From Bacteroidota bacterium (GTDB lineage: Bacteria > Bacteroidota > Bacteroidia > Chitinophagales > Chitinophagaceae): 6,463 nt of DNA. The notes under the pieces were generated by a model that saw nothing but the letters and a program-made list of their open reading frames with translations, was not told the origin of the DNA and made no database searches. The translations under genes were made by a program, and so were the position numbers. Location: contig JAEYUA010000248.1 of NCBI GenBank assembly GCA_023433755.1, positions 1 through 6,463 on the forward strand. Reading direction: 5' to 3'. Positions 1-5,079 of this stretch are shown one piece after another (the first letter of the stretch is position 1; every line of letters begins with the position of its first letter).

Positions 1-193
1 GGGTCAATGAAAGTAAACTCATGATTGCTCCGTATACCAGGATCACGATAATGGTCATCCCGATTATTGATTCACCAGTAAGCCATTCACTTTCATAATC
101 CTGCTGGTCTATCCAGGCAAGGACCAGTATTACCGGGAATAATATAATAGAGGGATATATGGCTGACCTGATATAATAATTCGTTAGGTTCAT
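1..193 (-). CDS. Unidentified integral membrane protein, N-terminal part only
   Basis: The open frame starts at an ATG at 193 and runs off the left edge, giving 64 complete residues without a stop. The peptide begins MNLTNYYIRSAIYPS. It shows one hydrophobic segment at about residues 12-28 (ILFPVILVLAW), a short acidic polar loop (DQQDYESEW, about 30-38), and a second hydrophobic segment from about 44 (IIGMTIIVILVYG). This is the pattern of a small polytopic inner-membrane protein with two or more helices. No family is recognised from this fragment. There is no clear Shine-Dalgarno sequence; a 5-bp inverted repeat lies 13-27 nt upstream of the start. It is the last gene of the co-directional group at the left of the window, 121 nt after the small BamE-like gene. 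In-frame codons upstream of the ATG, including a TTG, would allow only about ten more residues before a stop. Confidence 0.6.
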   Translation of the reverse strand, partial: MNLTNYYIRSAIYPSIILFPVILVLAWIDQQDYESEWLTGESIIGMTIIVILVYGAIMSLLSLT

Positions 194-314
194 ACAAATT
201 GTTACCAACCGGATTGGTTGTTAAAATGTTCATCATTTTTTCAGCCTGCGCGTCACAAACTCAGCAGAATATGGCAAAGGTGGCAACCCAACTAAAAAGC
301 ACTTGATTTCCTAT
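194..314. other. Intergenic gap with a small inverted repeat
   Basis: This 121-nt gap separates the BamE-like gene from the partial membrane-protein gene. At 206-220 it holds CAACC-GGATT-GGTTG, a 5-bp stem with a 5-nt loop, just upstream of the partial gene's ATG. The stem is too short and lacks the T-run expected of an intrinsic terminator. No convincing promoter was seen. A 26-codon plus-strand frame at 226-306 is discussed in the findings and is not called as a gene. Confidence 0.3.
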
Positions 315-686
315 TCAATCCACGTAAAAATAACCGATTACCTCAGTAACTTTTCCATCTGTAACATGCACCTGCCTGAGTCGGTAGTGCGTTGATGAGG
401 GAGATTCTGTATACTGATAACAAATCCTTTTTATACCAACGAACCATTTGACCAAGGGCTCTCCTAGTATCTCAATCACCTCTTCAGCATTCATACCAGT
501 CCGGATTTTCAAAAATCCACTGTCTGAATACGCTGCGGCGTACTTTGTGTCCTCACCCCCCATGATCAATTTCGCCAATTCTCCCTTGTATCCATCAATG
601 CTCAACTGGCAGGATTGCCGTTTAATAAAAACCAGGGCAGCTACTAATAAAACCATGGCTAAAAACAGGTATAAATATTTTTTCAC
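315..686 (-). CDS. Small membrane-anchored protein with BamE/SmpA-like motif
   Basis: The GTG start at 686 gives 123 residues. The N-terminus is MKKYLYLFLAMVLLVAALV, with lysines followed by one hydrophobic helix at about 3-20, so it is probably a signal anchor. An in-frame TTG at 719 would add 11 residues (MLFTYFELELI). GTG is preferred because it places the lysines directly before the helix, but the choice is uncertain. The soluble part contains FLKIRTGMNAEEVIEILGEP at about residues 58-77. That resembles the turn-helix signature of BamE/SmpA/OmlA-like proteins (x-I-x-x-GM-x-x-x-E-V-x-x-x-LG-x-P), a fold also seen in many small periplasmic proteins. Several beta-prone stretches follow (RICYQYTES, YRLRQVHVTDGKV), as expected for that fold. 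No lipobox is seen near the N-terminus, so it does not look like true BamE, an outer-membrane lipoprotein. It starts 47 nt after the TPR metallopeptidase-like gene (14 nt with the TTG), suggesting co-transcription. Function is unknown. Confidence 0.7.
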   Translation of the reverse strand: MKKYLYLFLAMVLLVAALVFIKRQSCQLSIDGYKGELAKLIMGGEDTKYAAAYSDSGFLKIRTGMNAEEVIEILGEPLVKWFVGIKRICYQYTESPSSTHYRLRQVHVTDGKVTEVIGYFYVD

Positions 687-733
687 GATTAATTCAAGTT
701 CGAAATAAGTGAATAACAAGTAACAATCAATCT

Positions 734-2032
734 TTATTCAGTCCAGACCGAATCATTATGCTCATTCAGCAATTCAGATTTCAAAAAATAATTTTTGGCC
801 TTTTCCTCATTTCCCAGTTTCCTGTTCACGATACCAAGATAAAAATTGATCAACTCAGTTTTAGGCTGCATTCTCTCAGCTTCCTCCAGGTGCTCGAGTG
901 CTTTTGACAGATCATTAACTTTCAAAAAATAAGTACTCATATTCCGCCAGGCATAAGAATTATCCTGGTTCATTTCAAATGCATGGAATATATCAGTGAA
1001 TGCATTATCCAGGTCACCGAGTTGCAATTTGCAGTACCCCCGGTTATTATAAGGATAATCCCAGTAAGGATCGATTGATATAGCCTGCGTAAAATTTTTT
1101 ATTGCTTCTTCATACTTTTCCTGTTGAAGGAGCGCATAACCAATATAGTTGTAAGCTGAAATGTCTTTCGGATCCGATTCCAGCATTTTTTTTCCTGCCT
1201 CAATAATTTCACCGAAAGCCCTGTTTTCAAAACCCCTGCCAATCTGGAGGTTCAGTTGAAATTTCATATCGGCAGCTTTCACACTAGTTTCAGAAAGAAG
1301 GGTATCATGCGTATGCGTTAGAAATTCAAAATCTCTGCGAAACAGTTCAGCGGTATTCCTGTTTAAAAAGGGAATGAAATCCTTTGCCTGCTTCCCGGAT
1401 ATATAGCAAATCAGCGCATTGGCATAACTTATTATTTGCGGGGGCAGGTAACCCGACCGGCTGATCCAGTAAAAATCGCTGGTCACGACACTATTGGCAA
1501 CGAAGATGCCGAATCCAAAAAAGATGCTGGCCAGGTCAGTTAATGGCTCAAGGTCCTGCTCATTTTGCTTCAGGTAATTGCCACCCAGTAGTTTTACATG
1601 TGCCAGTTCGTGCACGATAACAGAAGTCAACAACAATGGTTTTTCCAGGTTTGACCGGGCAATCTGGACCTGGAATCTTTTTTCGCCGGTTTCATAGATT
1701 TTGTTGTAAAGACCTGCTGCATCGCGGAATTCTCCCTGGGGAATCATGATATCCCATTGTTTTGATTGGATATCATCGAAGATCTTGATCACTATCTCTT
1801 CCGGGTCCAGGTTCAATGCATCACAAAGTTGTTTGAACAATTCACGGAACTGGTCCGGGTCCTTCAGGTTGTTAAATGGAAAATTCTCTAAAGAAGGCAG
1901 AATAAACGGCTGTTCTCTTACAGGCTCTACACCGAAATGTTCAATGAACCAGAGCATATTCTGTTCGATCCAGTCTTTATCTTCCGGAGTAACGGAAGGC
2001 AAGTATGTTTTTTTGGGAAATAATCTGAACAT
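734..2032 (-). CDS. Cytosolic HExxH metallopeptidase-like protein with C-terminal TPR repeats
   Basis: The protein has 432 residues from an ATG at 2032, with no signal peptide or membrane helix at its N-terminus, so it is probably cytosolic. The N-terminal region (about 1-135) begins TPEDKDWIEQNMLWFIEHFG, a helical lead-in I do not assign to a named domain. At 141-145 lies HELAH, the zinc-binding HExxH motif of gluzincin-type metallopeptidases. E162 and D166 (EPLTD) follow 17 and 21 residues after the second histidine, a spacing suited to a third zinc ligand plus supporting acid. A small hydrophobic stretch follows (IFFGFGIFVANS, about 170-181). From about 291 to 425 there are about four tetratricopeptide repeats, each with the alternating aromatic, glycine and alanine pattern (YNYIGYALLQQEKYEEAI, then AISIDP, and so on). 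TPRs bind partner proteins, so peptidase plus TPR suggests a regulated or partner-targeted enzyme; the substrate is unknown. It lies 70 nt after the DUF1963 gene and before the BamE-like gene. Proteolysis is inferred from the motif only. Confidence 0.85.
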   Translation of the reverse strand: MFRLFPKKTYLPSVTPEDKDWIEQNMLWFIEHFGVEPVREQPFILPSLENFPFNNLKDPDQFRELFKQLCDALNLDPEEIVIKIFDDIQSKQWDIMIPQGEFRDAAGLYNKIYETGEKRFQVQIARSNLEKPLLLTSVIVHELAHVKLLGGNYLKQNEQDLEPLTDLASIFFGFGIFVANSVVTSDFYWISRSGYLPPQIISYANALICYISGKQAKDFIPFLNRNTAELFRRDFEFLTHTHDTLLSETSVKAADMKFQLNLQIGRGFENRAFGEIIEAGKKMLESDPKDISAYNYIGYALLQQEKYEEAIKNFTQAISIDPYWDYPYNNRGYCKLQLGDLDNAFTDIFHAFEMNQDNSYAWRNMSTYFLKVNDLSKALEHLEEAERMQPKTELINFYLGIVNRKLGNEEKAKNYFLKSELLNEHNDSVWTE

Positions 2033-2102
2033 GAATTTGAGAGGATCCTAATAATCAGGACATCTTAAAATGAAAACTAAGGAAATTTTGCAGGATTTAA
2101 TT

Positions 2103-3119
2103 TTATGAACATTGTGAAATCAGCCAGCACCTGTCAAAGCGCTGGTTTTTCAAATCGTCTTTCCTGATCCAGAAGTAAAGACGCCCGACATCTCCCCACA
2201 TCATACCCGCTTCTTCATTGCTGTCTACCTGGAACAGGAGGATCCAGCTATCTTTATTCTTCTCCAGTTCTTTGGCCCTTGGATCATTATATCCTGAACC
2301 ATCACCACAGTAAAGTCCATTGGTGACCAGTTCACATTCCAGTTCCATAGGTCCCTGGATATTATCTGAATGTCCAAGGAGTTTGTTCGTTTCACCGGTC
2401 AGTTCATCAACCAGGTCAAAATAGCTGTCCATTTCCTTTTGTGAAAGTCTTTTAGATACGTAACTCTGCTCCCAGTTGGGCAGGCTTAAATCGGGAAGAA
2501 AGGATAGCATGCATGGGGAATACCTCGAATATTCTTTCAGACCGGCCGGGAATTTTTGCCTGGCCAGTTCTTTTAGGTTCCCTTCAAAATAATACACTTT
2601 GAATTTATCCTTGTCCCTGATATCAAAACCCCATGCCTCCTGCTCTGCAGAATAGAAAAAATATAAAATGCCTTTGTGAGGCAGTTGATCTGATAAGTCG
2701 TGGTCAGCTACTTCTTCGAGGTTAACCTGGGCGATAAAGGAAAGATAATCGCCGTTATCTTCCTTAAACCACTCCACTCCAGATGGCAGGTCGGGCTGCC
2801 CGCCTATCTTGCTTTGCCCTAAAACAAATTCAATTTCATCAGCGGTCGACAGCCTTGCTGTGATGGCCGGCCTGAGAAGCGTTTTAAAGTAATTCCAATG
2901 CTGGGACAATCCATTTTCCGTGAACGCCTTTTCATAAATCTCCAGATATTCTTTTGTGAAAGCTGATGTATCATAACCGTCTGCCGTATCCTGTTGAATG
3001 TCTGCACTGGATAAGAATTCGACGGGTTGGGTTTTGCGACGGAGCATGGCGGAGCCTATCAGCAATAAAATAATGACGGCTATGAGGAGAATGATATTCA
3101 TATGCTGACTGGCTTTCAT
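2103..3119 (-). CDS. Membrane-anchored DUF1963 (YwqG-like) protein
   Basis: The protein has 338 residues from an ATG at 3119; a second in-frame ATG at 3101 (M7) could be the true start. An N-terminal hydrophobic helix at about 8-25 (NIILLIAVIILLLIGSAML) is followed by RRK, suggesting a single anchor. The orientation of the soluble domain is not certain, though the positive RRK flank favours the cytoplasmic side. Residues about 85-338 match the DUF1963/YwqG family as I know it: SKIGGQPDLPSGVEW (103-117), LSFIAQVNLEEV (126-137), LPHKGILYFFY (146-156), KLLGHSDNIQGPM (246-258), WILLFQVDS (292-300), and the C-terminal MWGDVGRLYFWI and CWLISQCS. All the family landmarks appear intact. The biochemical function of DUF1963 is not established. 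Known members are mostly soluble, so the anchor and the roughly 60-residue linker (26-84) are notable. It appears to open the co-directional group leading to the metallopeptidase-TPR gene 70 nt downstream. Confidence 0.88.
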   Translation of the reverse strand: MKASQHMNIILLIAVIILLLIGSAMLRRKTQPVEFLSSADIQQDTADGYDTSAFTKEYLEIYEKAFTENGLSQHWNYFKTLLRPAITARLSTADEIEFVLGQSKIGGQPDLPSGVEWFKEDNGDYLSFIAQVNLEEVADHDLSDQLPHKGILYFFYSAEQEAWGFDIRDKDKFKVYYFEGNLKELARQKFPAGLKEYSRYSPCMLSFLPDLSLPNWEQSYVSKRLSQKEMDSYFDLVDELTGETNKLLGHSDNIQGPMELECELVTNGLYCGDGSGYNDPRAKELEKNKDSWILLFQVDSNEEAGMMWGDVGRLYFWIRKDDLKNQRFDRCWLISQCS

Positions 3120-3175
3120 AAGTTTGAACCTGGTACTTAGCCCTGATCGGAATGTAAAGAATAAGGTAAATGTTT

Positions 3176-3206
3176 CAAAGTAGTTGAAAAAAAGTGAAAT
3201 GACAAA
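3176..3206 (-). promoter_or_regulatory. Candidate Bacteroidota-type promoter for the DUF1963 gene
   Basis: On the minus strand TTTG (3206-3203) is separated by 20 nt from TACTTTG (3182-3176). The Bacteroides primary-sigma consensus is TTTG, 19-21 nt, then TAnnTTTG. The downstream box here is one base short of consensus, though the distance between the two TTTG elements (23 nt) fits. Transcription would begin around 3169 and leave a leader of about 50 nt before the ATG at 3119. The upstream element overlaps the edge of the AACCCGGGTT palindrome at 3205-3214. This is a pattern match by eye, with no experimental support. Confidence 0.35.
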
Positions 3207-3243
3207 CCCGGGTTAGTAGTAACCTCCACGTCATTTGTGGTGG
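3205..3243 (-). terminator. Overlapping inverted repeats after the DUF4287 gene, possible terminator
   Basis: Three inverted repeats overlap directly downstream of the DUF4287-DUF5655 stop codon. The first is CCTCCAC/GTGGTGG at 3223-3243, with 6 of 7 positions pairing around a 7-nt loop. The second is GGTTA-GTAG-TAACC at 3211-3224, a perfect 5-bp stem with a 4-nt loop. The third is the palindrome AACCCGGGTT at 3205-3214. A run of seven T on the minus strand (3193-3187) follows only about 12 nt later, so this is not a textbook intrinsic terminator. The repeats share bases and could form competing hairpins between two transcription units. Confidence 0.3.
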
Positions 3244-3245
3244 CT

Positions 3246-3797
3246 TTATCCTGCATTTTCGTAAGCCTTTTTAATCCATTCCATTACTTCCTTGTCAATT
3301 TCACTTACGCTTGCAAGATTGATTTTATGCGAACACATTGAGTTAGGTTTTTCTGCTTCTAATTTCCCTTTTGCTTCCTGCCCCTTTAAATTAATACCAA
3401 CTTCGAACCGGGTTTTGGTGGCGGGATTTAAGGTTGAAAATTGTTTCTTGCGTCTCAAACTTACATAAGTATTCTTAGGAGCGATTTCAATGTCGTTTCC
3501 GAATGATTGAATTTCAGAAAGAAGTTTGTCGTATATGGGTTTCAAATGTTCCTTTCCCATATACTGGCTGGTGATCAGGTCATCTTTATTTTCTACCGAA
3601 CCCGCATCGCTCTCGTTGGCTTTGTGAGCAACAAGATTGGCAAATCCGTGGGTAAAATAATGTTGTTCTTTCAAAAATTTTATAATATCCCCGTGTTTTG
3701 CAAAATTTCGTTGTTTAACAATGTCAATCCATTGTTCCAATGATTTACCTGTGTTTTTATGCAGATTTTCAATCATGGTTTGTGTTGCTTTGTCCAT
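3246..3797 (-). CDS. DUF4287 and DUF5655 domain-containing protein
   Basis: The protein has 183 residues from an ATG at 3797 and no signal peptide or membrane helix, so it is cytosolic. Residues about 5-58 match DUF4287: MIENLHKNTGKSLEQWIDIV (8-27), then KHGDIIKFLKEQHYFTHGFANLVAH, the usual KHG and THG-ANL landmarks. Residues about 80-181 match DUF5655: HLKPIYDKLLSEIQSFG (84-100), then IEIAPKNTYVSLRRKKQF and TKTRFEVGINLKG. The two domains are joined by a charged linker (about 60-79). This architecture and length are typical of a widespread bacterial family of unknown function. The basic, aromatic C-terminal part (YVSLRRKKQF) might contact nucleic acid or another polyanion, but that is only inference. 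It sits alone, with 144 nt upstream and 126 nt downstream, so it may be monocistronic. Its DNA is AT-rich (about 38% GC in one 60-nt line counted). Confidence 0.9.
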   Translation of the reverse strand: MDKATQTMIENLHKNTGKSLEQWIDIVKQRNFAKHGDIIKFLKEQHYFTHGFANLVAHKANESDAGSVENKDDLITSQYMGKEHLKPIYDKLLSEIQSFGNDIEIAPKNTYVSLRRKKQFSTLNPATKTRFEVGINLKGQEAKGKLEAEKPNSMCSHKINLASVSEIDKEVMEWIKKAYENAG

Positions 3798-3941
3798 ATG
3801 ATTGCGAGTTTAATAGTCGAGGTTTTGAACGAAAATGTTAAAAAATAGATGCACTATTTAATATCATTTTATGGATATTCCAGCAAATTGAATAAAAACC
3901 GTGTGTGAAAGGCAATCGAATACAATTTCAACATTGCTCCA

Positions 3942-4811
3942 TCAAAAATCAGACTTCTGAGTTCCGCCAAAGAATTTTTCAGCATTCAAATGATATATTT
4001 TTTTCTTTTGCTGTTCTGACAGAAACCTGAGCGATTCTACCGAAGTTGTTACTTTATTGATATCACCATTATCAGAGCCAAACATTAAGCGGTCTTCCAG
4101 GCCAGCCTCAATAAATGCCTGCATGATAATTGAAAACATTGATGAAGGCACTATATCAGGATTTGAAATCACAGATATATCTGCATACACTTCCCCGAAT
4201 TCCTTCATCACCTTAATCGTTTCCTTGAAATGATCTACCCCGCTATGCATGATCCAGACCCTTAGCCTTGGAAATTGCGTTAATAATGGCTTCAATAATA
4301 TTGGATTGCCCAATTCCATGTTGAAATTTGGACTACCATGTCCCGGACCGGCACCGCCTGTATGTATGCCTACAGGCAAATTATATTGTTGCGCCAGCCG
4401 GTAATAAGGAAACAAGGAAGAATCAGCGGGAGCAATGCCATAGTATTGATTCAAAATCTCACCGAAATAATCGATTTTGCCGTTCCTGATCTGTTCTTCC
4501 ACCCATTCAAGGGCAGGCCAGTCCTTACCTGTACCATAACAAGCCTGTAAACTATAAGGCACTTTGCCATTTGGACAGGGCAGCATAAGTCCATAGAGTA
4601 GCAGGGTATCATACATGCTTCGGTAACGGTCCTGCAACTCCCAGGAAGTACTGATGGCGGCCCTGTACACCCCGGCATTTTTTAGGGAAATTATCTGTGA
4701 GGAAGGATCTTTAGCCCCATGGAGATGAACGTCAAATATTTTTTGCGAAAAAGCCGGCATGGAGAGAAGCGCTGTTATAACCAGCACAATTGATATCACT
4801 GACTTCATCAT
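3942..4811 (-). CDS. Exported amidohydrolase-superfamily protein
   Basis: The protein has 289 residues from an ATG at 4811 (MMKS; the second Met could also be the start). Residues 1-23 form a Sec signal peptide (K3, hydrophobic core VISIVLVITALLSM, then PAFSQ), so the mature protein is periplasmic or surface-exposed. The mature part begins with the superfamily's first metal motif, FDVHLHG (D27, H29, H31). Other landmarks are a buried acid in YFGEIL (E118), HTGG (H150), MHSG (H189) and FGSDN (D247). NAEKFFGG near the C-terminus is the closing motif seen in the Amidohydro-rel (PF04909-like) branch. Together these indicate a TIM-barrel metal-dependent hydrolase or decarboxylase with the HxH, H, H and D ligands present. 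The substrate cannot be read from the sequence; members act on lactones, amides, phosphoesters or carboxylic acids. An upstream gap of 268 nt with two inverted repeats suggests its own regulated promoter. Confidence 0.87.
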   Translation of the reverse strand: MMKSVISIVLVITALLSMPAFSQKIFDVHLHGAKDPSSQIISLKNAGVYRAAISTSWELQDRYRSMYDTLLLYGLMLPCPNGKVPYSLQACYGTGKDWPALEWVEEQIRNGKIDYFGEILNQYYGIAPADSSLFPYYRLAQQYNLPVGIHTGGAGPGHGSPNFNMELGNPILLKPLLTQFPRLRVWIMHSGVDHFKETIKVMKEFGEVYADISVISNPDIVPSSMFSIIMQAFIEAGLEDRLMFGSDNGDINKVTTSVESLRFLSEQQKKKIYHLNAEKFFGGTQKSDF

Positions 4812-4853
4812 TTGATTTTTAGGTATTTTTTCAACAACATAAATCCTGGATAC

Positions 4854-4865
4854 AGGTGAACACCT
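4854..4865. repeat. Inverted repeat AGGTG-AA-CACCT, possible operator
   Basis: Two perfect 5-bp arms flank a 2-bp centre, 43-54 nt upstream of the amidohydrolase start. The position and two-fold symmetry suit a dimeric regulator binding at or near the promoter. The spacer is too short for a stable RNA hairpin, which favours a DNA-binding site. The regulator is unknown and no second copy was noticed in the window. Confidence 0.35.
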
Positions 4866-4934
4866 ATGATATTTGACTTTTCAATCTGTAGCCGGATTTT
4901 AGTTAGGGATCTTTCCTGATCTTACTTGCGTTGA

Positions 4935-4952
4935 TGAAAATAATCATTTTCA
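4935..4952. repeat. Inverted repeat TGAAAAT-AATC-ATTTTCA
   Basis: A perfect 7-bp inverted repeat with a 4-nt centre lies about 125-140 nt upstream of the amidohydrolase start, in the non-coding stretch between that gene and the amylase. It is AT-rich, so it could be a weak hairpin or an operator; chance is a real alternative. No T-run follows on either strand. The rest of the 4812-5079 gap shows only very short open frames (14-17 codons) and nothing else I can support. Confidence 0.25.
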
Positions 4953-5041
4953 AGCGGGGTTACTCCGGTTTAATGAGTGCCTTCCGTCACCTTGACCGCC
5001 AATATTTCTTCTAAGTGAGACTGGTGATGGTGTAAGGGATT

Positions 5042-5067
5042 GAAAGAAAAGTGATAGAGAGCATCAC
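5042..5067 (-). terminator. Weak hairpin with T-rich tail after the amylase gene
   Basis: On the minus strand GTGAT (5067-5063) pairs with ATCAC (5055-5051) around a 7-nt loop. TTTTCTTTC (5050-5042) follows at once. The site lies 12 nt beyond the amylase stop codon, where an intrinsic terminator would be expected. The 5-bp, AT-containing stem is weak, so efficiency is doubtful. Confidence 0.4.
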
Positions 5068-5079
5068 ATCAGAAACGCA

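Noticed and set aside
448..708. An 86-codon plus-strand frame
   Set aside because: It is antisense to the BamE-like membrane protein, and its product has no recognisable domain. The minus-strand frame has a credible anchor helix and motif.
1746..2051. A 101-codon plus-strand frame
   Set aside because: It is fully antisense to the N-terminal part of the metallopeptidase-TPR gene except for its last bases, with Ser/Asn-rich low-information sequence.
3856..3887. Possible promoter for the DUF4287 gene (TTTG, 20 nt, TATTAAAT)
   Set aside because: The upstream box and spacing fit the Bacteroidota consensus, but the second half of the downstream box does not match TTTG at all, and the region is AT-rich enough for chance matches.
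3914..3939. Possible terminator after the amidohydrolase (GCAAT and ATTGC arms)
   Set aside because: The stem has only 5 bp with a 16-nt loop and no adjacent T-run.
4451..4678. A 75-codon minus-strand frame inside the amidohydrolase
   Set aside because: It is in another frame of an intact gene whose motifs run continuously through this stretch.
4812..5079. Small ORFs, RNA gene or riboswitch in the largest intergenic gap
   Set aside because: Only frames of 14-17 codons were found on the minus strand, and no conserved RNA architecture was recognised by eye.
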